From Spirochaetia bacterium (lineage in GTDB: Bacteria; Spirochaetota; Spirochaetia; Treponematales; Breznakiellaceae), in NCBI GenBank assembly GCA_026002045.1, contig BOAV01000003.1, positions 5,064 to 69,063 on the forward strand: DNA of 64,000 bases, given 5' to 3'. Under the pieces are notes generated by a model, which searched no databases, was not told the origin of the DNA, and saw nothing but the letters and a program-made list of their open reading frames with translations. Positions 19,873-28,586 of this stretch are shown piece by piece. A program made the position numbers and the translations under genes. The number at the start of each line of letters is the position of its first letter. The first letter of the stretch is position 1.

Positions 19873-19889
19873 AAGAAAATTTTCCTGTC

Positions 19890-19945
19890 AATGCCGATAA
19901 CTCTCCAAATAAGGATAAAAAAGCTTTTTTTGGCATTTTTTGCGT
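19890..19945 (+). terminator. Possible terminator after the XRE/cupin regulator
   Basis: AATGCC (19890-19895) can pair with GGCATT (19932-19937), with AAAAAAGCTTTTTT self-pairing inside, followed by T-runs. The GC content is low, so it would be weak. It lies between the regulator stop and the operon promoter. Confidence 0.35.
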
Positions 19946-19953
19946 TTTTTTTC

Positions 19954-19982
19954 TTGACAATTCAACAATGTTGAATAATAAT
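19954..19982 (+). promoter_or_regulatory. Operon promoter with a palindromic operator filling the spacer
   Basis: A consensus -35 box TTGACA (19954-19959) is followed exactly 17 bp later by AATAAT (19977-19982), one base from the -10 consensus. The 17 spacer bases (19960-19976) are ATTCAACAATGTTGAAT, a perfect palindrome with 8-bp arms around one central base. A dimer bound there would occlude RNA polymerase, so repression is the simple reading. The transporter gene starts 26 bp further on, with AGGAGGAAGG. Confidence 0.75.
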
Positions 19983-20007
19983 GAATTATCTATATCAGGA
20001 GGAAGGT

Positions 20008-21930
20008 ATGAAAAAGGGTCTATCTTTATTATTCTCGTGTGTATTCATGGTTGTTTTGTTAATCTCCTGCGGACGTGCCGCCGATAAAACGGCATCTGCC
20101 GGAACCACAGGGGGTAAAGAATCTCCGCTTTTGGCTGCACTTGTTGCCAAGGGGGAACTTCCTCCGCTGGAGCAGCGCCTCCCTGAAGAACCCTTTGTAA
20201 GTTCGGCTCCGGAAGTCGGCAAGTACGGCGGAATATACCGGGGTGCGGGGTTCGGTCCCTCCAGCGGACAGGCCGATACCGAAGCATTGCGTTATGTCGG
20301 CCTTGTGCGGGTTGAACCGGATTTAAAAACCCTCACGCCTTTCCTGTTAAAAAGTTATGAGGCAAATAGTGATTATACGGTGTGGACCTTGAAGCTGCGG
20401 AAGGGCTTAAAATGGTCTGATGGCAAGCCCTTTACCACCGATGCCTTTAAATTTTGGTATGAAGATATCCTGCAAAATGCAGAGCTTACTCCCTCTGTAG
20501 ATGCCCGGCTTAAGACGGGCGGCAATCTGCTTAAACTGGAGGTAGTTGATGAGGTGACGATTAAAATTACCTTTACCGATCCCTATCCGGCCTTTGACGT
20601 GGTTATGATGCAGACCGCCAACGCCGATTTTTATATGTGGGCTCCCCGGCATTATCTTGAAAAATGGCATATTAAATATAACCCCGATGCGAATACGCTT
20701 GCAAAATCGGAGGGTCAGCAAAGCTGGGCTCAGGCTTTTAATATCCACAAAGATAAAAACACGCCCCAGACCGATGTTAATACCCCTGACATGACACCGT
20801 GGATACTTTCCCGGATCGATCCCCAGGGGAACAAATATTTTGATCGGAACCCCTACTACTTCGTGGTGGACAAGGCGGGCAGTCAGCTTCCCTATATAGA
20901 TCAGCAGATAAGTGTTTTAGTGGCGGATGCCCAGACCCGGACGCTTAAATTGGCCGGTGGTGAACTTCATGCCGCCGGTGAAAATCCGCTTCCCATAAGG
21001 GATTATACCCTTTACAAGCAGGGTGAACAGCAGGGCGATTATACAACGTATCTTTTTGATAATACCCGGGGGTCCGATACCGCATTTACCTTTAACATTA
21101 ATCACAAAGACCCGGTGCTCCGCAAAATTTTTAATGAGGTGAGTTTTAGGGAAGCTATGTCCCTTGCCATTAACCGCCAGCAGATTAATGATGTGCTTTA
21201 TTTTGGCAAGGCGATTCCCCGTCAGGCGATTCCGCCGGCAACTACCAGTTTTATTGAACCCTGGATGAATGATCACATGGCGGCCTATGACGCGGACGGC
21301 GCCAATAAGCGGCTTGACGATCTTGGCCTTAAGTGGAATCCTGCCCATACCCAGCGGCTGCGGCCCGATGGGAAGCCCTTTAGTATAGTGCTTGAAAGTA
21401 CCGAAGAATTTGCCCCCCAGGGAGAAATGGTCGCCGAAATGTGGAGCGCTGTTGGTATCAAAACTGACTTTAAGCAGCAGGAACGCACTTTTGCCGAAAC
21501 CCGGTTCTCTTCCAATGACCGGGATGCCCAGTGCTTTACCTTTGATGGTGTAGCAGAATTTGCATTACGGGCCAATCCCTCACCGATGCGTCCCGCATGG
21601 CGCAGGGATGCGGTAGGTTTTGCTGCTACCTACACTGCCTGGTTCGATACTAACGGCAGGGAAGGGGAAGAGCCTCCGCAGTTTATCAAGGACTATCGCA
21701 AGCTGATTGATGAATGGGTGCTGCTGGCCCCCAACAATCCTCGGTATGCGGAAATGGGCAGGGAATTCCTCAAGATACATACAGAAAATCTCTGGTACAT
21801 AGGTATTGCAGTGGCTCCGCGGGTAATAATGATTTCCAATAAACTTGGCAATACCCCCAAGGAAGGCACCTTCGCCTATGATTATCGTTTCTGGTATCCC
21901 TACCGGGGCGATTCATGGTATTTCAAGTAG
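20008..21930 (+). CDS. ABC transporter substrate-binding lipoprotein, family 5 (peptide/oligosaccharide type)
   Basis: The 640-residue lipoprotein has a signal peptide ending VVLLISC (lipid anchor Cys21). The family 5 (SBP_bac_5) core contains YTVWTLKLRKGLKWSDGKPFTTDAF and DPVLRKIFNEVSFREAMSLAINRQ. The extra length over a typical DppA (about 540) and the Trp-rich C-terminus resemble long family 5 proteins that bind oligosaccharides in other bacteria. With a glycoside hydrolase in the same operon, an oligosaccharide ligand is favoured over peptide. I chose the ATG at 20008 for the perfect AGGAGG just upstream; the in-frame ATG at 19981 overlaps the -10 box. Confidence 0.9.
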   Translation: MKKGLSLLFSCVFMVVLLISCGRAADKTASAGTTGGKESPLLAALVAKGELPPLEQRLPEEPFVSSAPEVGKYGGIYRGAGFGPSSGQADTEALRYVGLVRVEPDLKTLTPFLLKSYEANSDYTVWTLKLRKGLKWSDGKPFTTDAFKFWYEDILQNAELTPSVDARLKTGGNLLKLEVVDEVTIKITFTDPYPAFDVVMMQTANADFYMWAPRHYLEKWHIKYNPDANTLAKSEGQQSWAQAFNIHKDKNTPQTDVNTPDMTPWILSRIDPQGNKYFDRNPYYFVVDKAGSQLPYIDQQISVLVADAQTRTLKLAGGELHAAGENPLPIRDYTLYKQGEQQGDYTTYLFDNTRGSDTAFTFNINHKDPVLRKIFNEVSFREAMSLAINRQQINDVLYFGKAIPRQAIPPATTSFIEPWMNDHMAAYDADGANKRLDDLGLKWNPAHTQRLRPDGKPFSIVLESTEEFAPQGEMVAEMWSAVGIKTDFKQQERTFAETRFSSNDRDAQCFTFDGVAEFALRANPSPMRPAWRRDAVGFAATYTAWFDTNGREGEEPPQFIKDYRKLIDEWVLLAPNNPRYAEMGREFLKIHTENLWYIGIAVAPRVIMISNKLGNTPKEGTFAYDYRFWYPYRGDSWYFK

Positions 21931-21957
21931 AATAATTACGGGAGGCGGGCTGGGCCG

Positions 21958-22944
21958 ATGAAAAAATACATTATCAGTCGTATTGTGTTGATGTTTGTAT
22001 TACTTTTTCTGGTGTCGATTTTTTCTTTTGTGGTAATACAGCTTCCTCCCGGTGACTTTGTTACAAAATACGCAGCCACTTTGGCGTTGGAACGGGGTAC
22101 CACCCTGGGGCCTGAATTTGAAGCAGCGCTCAGAAAACAGCTTGGTTTTGACAAGTCCCTGCCCGAACAGTATTTATACTGGATGCAGAATCTTCTTCAT
22201 GGCGACATGGGCCGTTCTCTGGAATGGAGGCAGTCGGTAAATGTCCTGGTGATGGATCGATTGCCCCTGACCATTGGGCTTTCAATAATTACTCTGTTTC
22301 TTACCTATGCCATTGCCATACCGATCGGTATTTTTTCAGCCCGGCACCAATACTCGGCGCTGGATTATATTTTCACCTGCTTGGGGTTTATCGGAATCGC
22401 TACCCCAAGTTTCTTTTTGGCATTGGTTTTAATGTATGTTTTGAATCACTTCTTTGGAGCAAGCGTTGGGGGTATTTATTCAGTGGAATTCATGAATGCC
22501 CCTCAGAGTTTTGCCCGGTTTATTGATCTATGCAAGCACATGCCCCTGCCAATTTTTATCATTATGATCCAGGGCATGGCCGGAATTATCCGGGTTATGC
22601 GGGGGCAGCTGCTGGACGAAATCAAACGGCCCTATGTGGTGGCCGCCCGCGCCCGGGGGCTTGAAGAAAACAACCTTATATACCGTTATCCGGTACGGGT
22701 AGCACTTAACCCTATCGTTTCCTCTGCGGGGAATATGCTTGCTTCGATAGTGTCTGGGATGACCATAACCGCCATAGTGCTGAATGTGCCTACCATCGGT
22801 TCCCTCCTGTACACAGCGCTGCTTTCGCAGGATATGTATCTGGCAGGGTCCTGTATTATGATTCTTTCGGCACTTACAGTGATTGGCATGTTTTTATCGG
22901 ATATTCTCCTGGTTGTAGTTGACCCCAGGATTCGGCTTAATTAG
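21958..22944 (+). CDS. ABC transporter permease, DppB type
   Basis: A 328-residue inner-membrane permease with six predicted membrane segments. The N-terminal region (FSFVVIQLPPGDFVTKY) and the EAA loop (AARARGLEENNLIYRYPVRVALNPIV) are those of the DppB/OppB family. It should form a heterodimeric channel with the next gene's product. AGGCGGGC precedes the ATG. The periplasmic loop carries RGTTLGPEFEAALRKQLGFDKSLPEQYLYW, the standard pre-channel motif. Confidence 0.93.
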   Translation: MKKYIISRIVLMFVLLFLVSIFSFVVIQLPPGDFVTKYAATLALERGTTLGPEFEAALRKQLGFDKSLPEQYLYWMQNLLHGDMGRSLEWRQSVNVLVMDRLPLTIGLSIITLFLTYAIAIPIGIFSARHQYSALDYIFTCLGFIGIATPSFFLALVLMYVLNHFFGASVGGIYSVEFMNAPQSFARFIDLCKHMPLPIFIIMIQGMAGIIRVMRGQLLDEIKRPYVVAARARGLEENNLIYRYPVRVALNPIVSSAGNMLASIVSGMTITAIVLNVPTIGSLLYTALLSQDMYLAGSCIMILSALTVIGMFLSDILLVVVDPRIRLN

Positions 22945-22959
22945 GAGAGGCGGCACAGA

Positions 22960-24060
22960 ATGACAGCTAAAAGCAGCGCGAGCGACAGTTATTATGTTGC
23001 AACCCAATGGCAGCTCATGTTTCGTAAATTCAAAAAACATCATGTAGCAATAGTGGGCCTGATTGTTTTGCTGTTACTTTATTTTGTCGCGCTCTTTGGT
23101 GAATTTTTTGCTGTCAGGGATATATCCCGGCGTGATACGGATTATATACTTGCCCCGCCCGGGAAAATTCATCTTTTTAACAAGGGAAAATTGATCGGGC
23201 CATTTGTATACAGTCTTGCCTTAACATCTGATCCGGTAACTTGGCAAAAAATATATGTGGAAAATAAAGATGAAGTACATTATCTAGGGTTATTCGTAAA
23301 GGGCGACCCCTACACCATGTGGGGGGTTATTAAGGGGGATCGTCATTTTTTAGGCGTGAAGGATGGGGCTCCGTTTTTTCTGTTCGGTACGGATATATCC
23401 GGCCGGGATTTGTTTTCGCGGGTTATTTTTGGCCTCAGGATATCCCTGACGGTAGGGTTGGTGGGGGTTTTCTTTACCTTTATTTTGGGCTGTATTTTTG
23501 GCGGTATAGCAGGATATTACGGCGGCATGGCGGACCAGATTATATCCCGGTTGGTTGAGTTTCTCCAATCCATGCCGTCCATCCCCCTCTGGATGGCCCT
23601 GGCGGCGGCGCTCCCCAAAGAATGGTCCACCATGCACATTTATTTCATGATAACGATTATTCTTTCCGTCATGGGCTGGACCGGTCTCGCCCGGATTGTG
23701 CGGGGTAAGTTGTTGCAAATGCGGGACGAAGATTATGTTATGGCAGCGCGGCTTTCCGGGGGTAAAGATTCCTATCTTATCAGCAAACATCTGCTTCCCG
23801 GTTTTATGAGTTACCTCATTGTAAACATTACTTTGGCGGTGCCGCAAATGATTCTGGGGGAAACCTCCCTTTCCTTTCTGGGCATTGGACTGCGCCCTCC
23901 GGTGGTCAGTCTTGGAGTGCTTTTAAAAGATGCCCAGAATATCAATTCCATTGCGTTAAGTCCCTGGCTTATGATACCGGGGGCGTTCATTATCGTCATT
24001 GTTCTTGCCTTTAATTTCCTGGGGGACGGCCTCAGGGATGCGGCTGATCCCTATAAATAA
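22960..24060 (+). CDS. ABC transporter permease, DppC type
   Basis: A 366-residue partner permease. The cytoplasmic N-terminal stretch WQLMFRKFKKHHVAIVGLIVLL and the core FGTDISGRDLFSRVIFGLRISLTVG match DppC/OppC, as does the EAA loop AARLSGGKDSYLISKHLLPG. A large periplasmic insertion (about 65-130, between the first helix and the core) makes it longer than the usual about 300 residues; this is common in oligosaccharide-type relatives. It starts 15 bp after the DppB-type gene with GGAGAGG. Confidence 0.93.
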   Translation: MTAKSSASDSYYVATQWQLMFRKFKKHHVAIVGLIVLLLLYFVALFGEFFAVRDISRRDTDYILAPPGKIHLFNKGKLIGPFVYSLALTSDPVTWQKIYVENKDEVHYLGLFVKGDPYTMWGVIKGDRHFLGVKDGAPFFLFGTDISGRDLFSRVIFGLRISLTVGLVGVFFTFILGCIFGGIAGYYGGMADQIISRLVEFLQSMPSIPLWMALAAALPKEWSTMHIYFMITIILSVMGWTGLARIVRGKLLQMRDEDYVMAARLSGGKDSYLISKHLLPGFMSYLIVNITLAVPQMILGETSLSFLGIGLRPPVVSLGVLLKDAQNINSIALSPWLMIPGAFIIVIVLAFNFLGDGLRDAADPYK

Positions 24061-24074
24061 TAAGGAGGTTTGTA

Positions 24075-25100
24075 ATGGATGCAGAAAATATTTTAGAAGT
24101 AAGAAACCTCCGGACCTATTTTAAACTGGACGAGGGTGTGTTAAAGGCCGTGGATGATGTGAATTTTTCCATTAAAACCGGTAAGACCCTGGGTATCATT
24201 GGTGAGTCGGGATGCGGTAAAAGTGTTACCGCCCATTCCATTCTCAATACCGTACAGGCCCCCGGTAAAATCCATGGCGGTACGATTTATTACCGCACCC
24301 AGGTCGGCACGGAATTGGAAATTACCGCTGAAAAGTCGAACGGCGAAGTGATGCGTTCCCTGCGGGGCAGGGAAATTTCCATGATATTTCAGGAACCAAT
24401 GACCAGTATGTCCCCCGTATACAGTATTGGGCATCAAATGACCGAAGCTATTCTGGTGCATGAAAAAAAACGGGACAAGACGACAGTAAAGACAGCGCAG
24501 GACAAGGCTGTTGAAATGCTTAATCTGGTTGGTATGCCCAATGCAATACAGCGTTTTAACGATTATCCCCATCAGCTTTCCGGGGGTATGTGCCAGCGAG
24601 CCATGATCGCCATGGCAATATCCCTTAATCCAAGTATCCTTATTGCCGATGAACCGACCACCGCTCTGGATGTAACGGTTCAGGCCCAGATTGTCGATTT
24701 GATGCTGAAGTTCCAGGCAGACTTGGGTATGTCCATACTCTACATTACCCACGATATGGGTGTGATTGCCGAGACCGCATCGGATATCTGTGTTATGTAT
24801 CTTGGCCGTGTGGTGGAGCAGGCTTCAACAGAGATATTGTTTCGTAATCCGGTGCATCCCTATACTATCAGGCTTTTACGTTCAATTCCAAAACTTGGCA
24901 AAAAGATACCCGGTGCACGGCTGGACGCCATTAAGGGCAATGTTCCGGTTCCCCTGAATCTTCCCGCCGAATGTGGTTTTGTATCCCGCTGTCTTGAAGT
25001 TAAGCAGGGTATCTGTGATGGGGGAATTCCTCCCATGGTTGAAGTGGAAAGCGGTCATTTCGTCCGTTGTTTCCTGCACAGCGCAAGGGAGGCGGATTGA
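24075..25100 (+). CDS. ABC transporter ATP-binding protein, DppD type
   Basis: This 341-residue ATPase has Walker A GESGCGKS (about 43-50), a Q-loop in FQEPMTSMSPVYS, signature LSGGMCQRAMIAMAI, Walker B ILIADEPTTALD and a switch His in ITHDMG. The C-terminal oligopeptide/dipeptide extension carries Cys residues (CGFVSRCLEVKQGIC...CFL) that in some relatives bind an iron-sulfur cluster. It should pair with the following ATPase to energise the two permeases. AGGAGG lies upstream of the ATG. Confidence 0.94.
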   Translation: MDAENILEVRNLRTYFKLDEGVLKAVDDVNFSIKTGKTLGIIGESGCGKSVTAHSILNTVQAPGKIHGGTIYYRTQVGTELEITAEKSNGEVMRSLRGREISMIFQEPMTSMSPVYSIGHQMTEAILVHEKKRDKTTVKTAQDKAVEMLNLVGMPNAIQRFNDYPHQLSGGMCQRAMIAMAISLNPSILIADEPTTALDVTVQAQIVDLMLKFQADLGMSILYITHDMGVIAETASDICVMYLGRVVEQASTEILFRNPVHPYTIRLLRSIPKLGKKIPGARLDAIKGNVPVPLNLPAECGFVSRCLEVKQGICDGGIPPMVEVESGHFVRCFLHSAREAD

Positions 25101-25102
25101 AT

Positions 25103-26158
25103 ATGCCGGAAACCATAATCCCTGCGAATGGGCATTTTATAAATAAAGGGGAAATACTTTTAGAGGTAAAGAATCTGAAGAAATATTACCCCATCGAAAA
25201 AGGTTTTATGCATAAAAAGATAGGCGAGGTTAAGGCCGTAGATGATGTAAGCATTTATATTAACCGTAATGAAACCCTGGGCTTGGTGGGGGAATCGGGC
25301 TGCGGGAAGACAACTCTGGGTCGTTGTATTATGCGGGCCATAGAAGCAACATCGGGGGAGGTGCTGTTTCACATGGATGAAGAAAAGCCTCCGGTGGATA
25401 TCTTAAAACTTGACAAGAATGAATTACTTGAAATCCGCCGGAACATGGCGATTATTTTTCAGAATCCCTATTCCTCTCTGGACCCCCGGATGACGGTTCT
25501 GGATATTGTGAGCGAACCCCTGCGTTTGAATGGCTATCCCAGGGATCGGTTGGTGGATAAGGTAAAAGAACTGGTTGATATGGTCGGCCTTGAATCAAAA
25601 TTTCTCAACCGGTATCCCCATGCCTTTTCCGGCGGACAGCGGCAGCGTATTGGTATTGCACGGTCCCTTGCCCTGGAGCCGCGTTTTGTTGTGGCCGATG
25701 AGGCGGTTTCCGCTTTGGATGTTTCCATTCAGGCGCAGATACTCAATTTGCTCCAGGACTTGAAAGAAACCATGAAGCCCACGTTTTTATTTATCGCCCA
25801 TGATCTTTCGGTGATTGAACATGTATCGGATCGGGTCGGCGTCATGTATGTGGGCAGACTGGTGGAACTTGCCCCGACTGAAGAAATCTACCTCAAGCCA
25901 CGGCATCCCTATACAGAAGCGCTGTTGTCGGCGATTCCCCGTCCTGAACCGGGGGCAAAGAATAACCGTATTCTCCTCCCCGGTGAGGTTGCCAATGCGG
26001 CCGACCTCCCTTCAGGATGTTGTTTTCATCCGCGATGCCGGTATTGTCAGGATCAGTGTAAGGAAGATACGCCGCTGTGGCAGGAAATATCATTTGGGCA
26101 TTATGTTTCATGTCACCGGGCAAAAGAACTGGAACTTCAGGGAGTTATGGAAGCATAA
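25103..26158 (+). CDS. ABC transporter ATP-binding protein, DppF type
   Basis: This 351-residue ATPase has Walker A GESGCGKTT, Q-loop IFQNPYSSLDPRM, signature FSGGQRQRIGIARSL and Walker B FVVADEAVSALD. The C-terminal extension has the Cys pattern CCFHPRCRYCQDQC. The ATG at 25103 follows the DppD-type stop (TGA, 25098-25100) by 2 bp and has GGGAGG before it; upstream in-frame codons fall inside the previous gene. With the four genes before it, it completes a five-component importer. Confidence 0.94.
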   Translation: MPETIIPANGHFINKGEILLEVKNLKKYYPIEKGFMHKKIGEVKAVDDVSIYINRNETLGLVGESGCGKTTLGRCIMRAIEATSGEVLFHMDEEKPPVDILKLDKNELLEIRRNMAIIFQNPYSSLDPRMTVLDIVSEPLRLNGYPRDRLVDKVKELVDMVGLESKFLNRYPHAFSGGQRQRIGIARSLALEPRFVVADEAVSALDVSIQAQILNLLQDLKETMKPTFLFIAHDLSVIEHVSDRVGVMYVGRLVELAPTEEIYLKPRHPYTEALLSAIPRPEPGAKNNRILLPGEVANAADLPSGCCFHPRCRYCQDQCKEDTPLWQEISFGHYVSCHRAKELELQGVMEA

Positions 26159-26205
26159 CATAAGTGCCTGTAGAAGTACTATATAAATTAAGGAGAACAA
26201 AGTTT

Positions 26206-27843
26206 ATGGACATGCCGGTCAGTGTGAACATTGATGCATCCAAATGGATAGGTGAACTTTCCCATACGTGGAATTATATCGGCTACGATGAATGTAATTA
26301 TACCCATTCACCGGGCGGTATAGAGCTTATCAAGAAATTCGGGAGCCTGGAAAAGCCATACTATGTACGTCCCCATCATTTATTGTGTACCGGAACCTGT
26401 CATGGGGTTTATAAATGGGGGTCCACCAATGTGTATACCGAGGATGAGCAGGGGAATCCTGTTTATAATTTTGAGGTTATCGACAAAATATGCGACATTT
26501 TGATAAACAACAACTGTAAGCCTTTTTTTGAAATCGGTTTTATGCCCCTTGACATGGTGGATTTAAGTGATATAAAGGTGTCTGAATGGCATCTGTATAA
26601 TGAATATAAACGGATAGGCTGGAACAGGCCACCCAAGGACTATAATAAATGGTATGGTCTTATCCGAGCCATTATTGAACACCTACTCGGCCGGTATGGG
26701 CAAGCGGAACTTGAATCATGGTATTTTGAAATGTGGAATGAGCCTGATGGCTTTTATTGGAGCGGCACCCATGATGAATTTTGCAAACTCTATGATTATA
26801 CTGAGGCTGCTATCCATGATGTACTCCCTTCTCTGCGATTAGGGGGTCCCGCCACATGCGGTCCCCTTGATGTTGATGGTACTGCCGCAGTATTCCTGCG
26901 GGATTTTTTTAAGCATACCAAATCGGGTAAAAACCATAAGACCGGCAAAACCGGAACCCGGATTGATTTTACTTCTTTTCACACCAAGGGTGGCGGGTAT
27001 TATTTTACCACCGGCAAAACGCTGGGAAAAACCCCCTCGGTAAAAAAATTGTTGGATCAGATACGAATTGGCGGAATCATCATTAAAGAATGCGGGTATG
27101 GTGATTTGGAATGTGTTCTCTCCGAAGCGGACCCCGATGGATGGGCGGCGGGCGGATGTTTTGATAATCCTGCCTTTAACTTCCGCAATACTGAATACTA
27201 CGCATCCTATGTGGCCTCTGCCTATAAAAATCTCTATGACCTTGCAGCTGAGTTGAAGATGGATATCCGTCCTTTGGCATGGGCGTTTATGTTTGAAGGG
27301 GAACGGTGTTTTGAAGGGACCCGTACTTTTTCTACTCAGGGAATAGATAAGGCGGTGCTGAATGTCTTTAAACTTTATGCAAAGCTTGGCGCCCAGCGTG
27401 TCAGTCTTGTTTCTTCCCGTGGACTTGATCCTAATTCCTACAAAGATTACTGGGGCGCCGGAGAAGGCGCGGAAATAAACGGGTGGGCAACACTGACGGG
27501 GACAAAATCCCTGGAAACTCTGGTGTATTGCCATGAAGATACCTGGGAAACTGAAACTTCCTATCCGATAGAATTTGCCGCTGAGAAAATCCCCTTTGCG
27601 GGACCCTATCGTATCACCCATTACCGGATAGACAAGGATCATTCAAACGCCTACACTGAATGGGTGCGCCAGGGGCGGCCCGATTTTCCGGTTGGCGGAC
27701 AGTACGATGCAATCAAGGCACGGGACGGTCTGGAATTGACAGAGCCGGTACAAACTGTGGCGCCTGTTGACGGAAAGGTTAAACTCAGGTTTCAGTTACC
27801 GGTAAAAAGTGTTTCGCTTATTGTAATTGAGTCGGCAGTATAA
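26206..27843 (+). CDS. Glycoside hydrolase family 39-like enzyme (beta-xylosidase type)
   Basis: A 545-residue cytoplasmic protein without a signal peptide. The retaining-glycosidase signature is clear: WYFEMWNEPDGFYWSG gives Glu179 as acid/base, and CVLSEADPDG gives Glu307 as probable nucleophile. IDFTSFHTKGGGYYF lies between them, and a C-terminal beta-rich part follows. GH39 enzymes act on beta-xylosides or iduronides, so it probably trims oligosaccharides imported by the upstream ABC system. The start at 26206 has AAGGAGAAC upstream. The exact substrate is not readable. Confidence 0.85.
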   Translation: MDMPVSVNIDASKWIGELSHTWNYIGYDECNYTHSPGGIELIKKFGSLEKPYYVRPHHLLCTGTCHGVYKWGSTNVYTEDEQGNPVYNFEVIDKICDILINNNCKPFFEIGFMPLDMVDLSDIKVSEWHLYNEYKRIGWNRPPKDYNKWYGLIRAIIEHLLGRYGQAELESWYFEMWNEPDGFYWSGTHDEFCKLYDYTEAAIHDVLPSLRLGGPATCGPLDVDGTAAVFLRDFFKHTKSGKNHKTGKTGTRIDFTSFHTKGGGYYFTTGKTLGKTPSVKKLLDQIRIGGIIIKECGYGDLECVLSEADPDGWAAGGCFDNPAFNFRNTEYYASYVASAYKNLYDLAAELKMDIRPLAWAFMFEGERCFEGTRTFSTQGIDKAVLNVFKLYAKLGAQRVSLVSSRGLDPNSYKDYWGAGEGAEINGWATLTGTKSLETLVYCHEDTWETETSYPIEFAAEKIPFAGPYRITHYRIDKDHSNAYTEWVRQGRPDFPVGGQYDAIKARDGLELTEPVQTVAPVDGKVKLRFQLPVKSVSLIVIESAV

Positions 27844-27879
27844 CTGTCGTTAGTTTTATTATCTTTTGAAGGCAGTAAG

Positions 27880-28560
27880 ATGAGTAAGGATTTATCAGGA
27901 AAGACATTGGGAATTATACATGCTGCGGTATTTACCGCTACGTCATTGGAGCCCATAGCGCGGGAGGTAATGCCCGAAGTATCAATTATGCATGCCGGAG
28001 ATGATACGGTACAGCGGGATAATTTAAGCGCCCCCATAGGAACCATCCCAAAGGCGAATTTTTACAAATTTGCCACCTTTGCCCGTTTTTTTGAGGATGC
28101 CGGTATCGACCTTATCGTGCTGGCCTGTTCTACGTTTAATCAAGCAGTTGAATTTGCCCGGCCCATGATCCGGGTACCCATGCTGCAAATCGACCGGCCC
28201 ATGATGGAAAAGGCGGTTGCTACAGGGAAACGGATCGGGCTAATCGGAACCCTGCCATCCACCATGCCCTCTTCTGAACGATTGTTGCGTCAATGCGCTA
28301 CCGATGCGGGGAAGGAGATTGAGGTTGTATCGGTGCTGAATGACAAGGCCTTTAAGATTCTGCGTGCAGGCGATCCTGCAACCCACAATGCCATGGTTCT
28401 GGAAGATATCAAACGGATAAGTTCCCAGGTTGATTGTATTGTCTTGGCGCAGGGGTCCATGTCGGTACTTGAAAAAGATGTTACCAAGAATGTAGTTCCG
28501 GTATATACATCTCCTCGGCTTGCCTTTGAACGGGCACGGACCATGCTGGAACAAATGTAG
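27880..28560 (+). CDS. Asp/Glu/hydantoin racemase-superfamily protein, second Cys absent
   Basis: A 226-residue protein with the aspartate/glutamate racemase fold pattern: an N-terminal LGIIHAAVF strand, LIVLACSTFNQAV containing the first catalytic Cys (about 83), and GKRIGLIGTLPSTMPS starting the second half. Where racemases carry the second Cys (L-x-C-T), this protein has VLAQGSMSVLE. Two-base racemisation is therefore unlikely. It may instead be a decarboxylase, lyase or isomerase relative, several of which keep a single Cys. It lies between a GH39 enzyme and a sugar isomerase-like protein in one operon. Confidence 0.8.
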   Translation: MSKDLSGKTLGIIHAAVFTATSLEPIAREVMPEVSIMHAGDDTVQRDNLSAPIGTIPKANFYKFATFARFFEDAGIDLIVLACSTFNQAVEFARPMIRVPMLQIDRPMMEKAVATGKRIGLIGTLPSTMPSSERLLRQCATDAGKEIEVVSVLNDKAFKILRAGDPATHNAMVLEDIKRISSQVDCIVLAQGSMSVLEKDVTKNVVPVYTSPRLAFERARTMLEQM

Positions 28561-28586
28561 GTCCCTTGCGGGACGGAGTTGGGTGT

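Noticed and set aside
19981..20007. An upstream ATG for the substrate-binding lipoprotein
   Set aside because: It overlaps the -10 box and precedes the AGGAGG ribosome site; the signal peptide starts at 20008.
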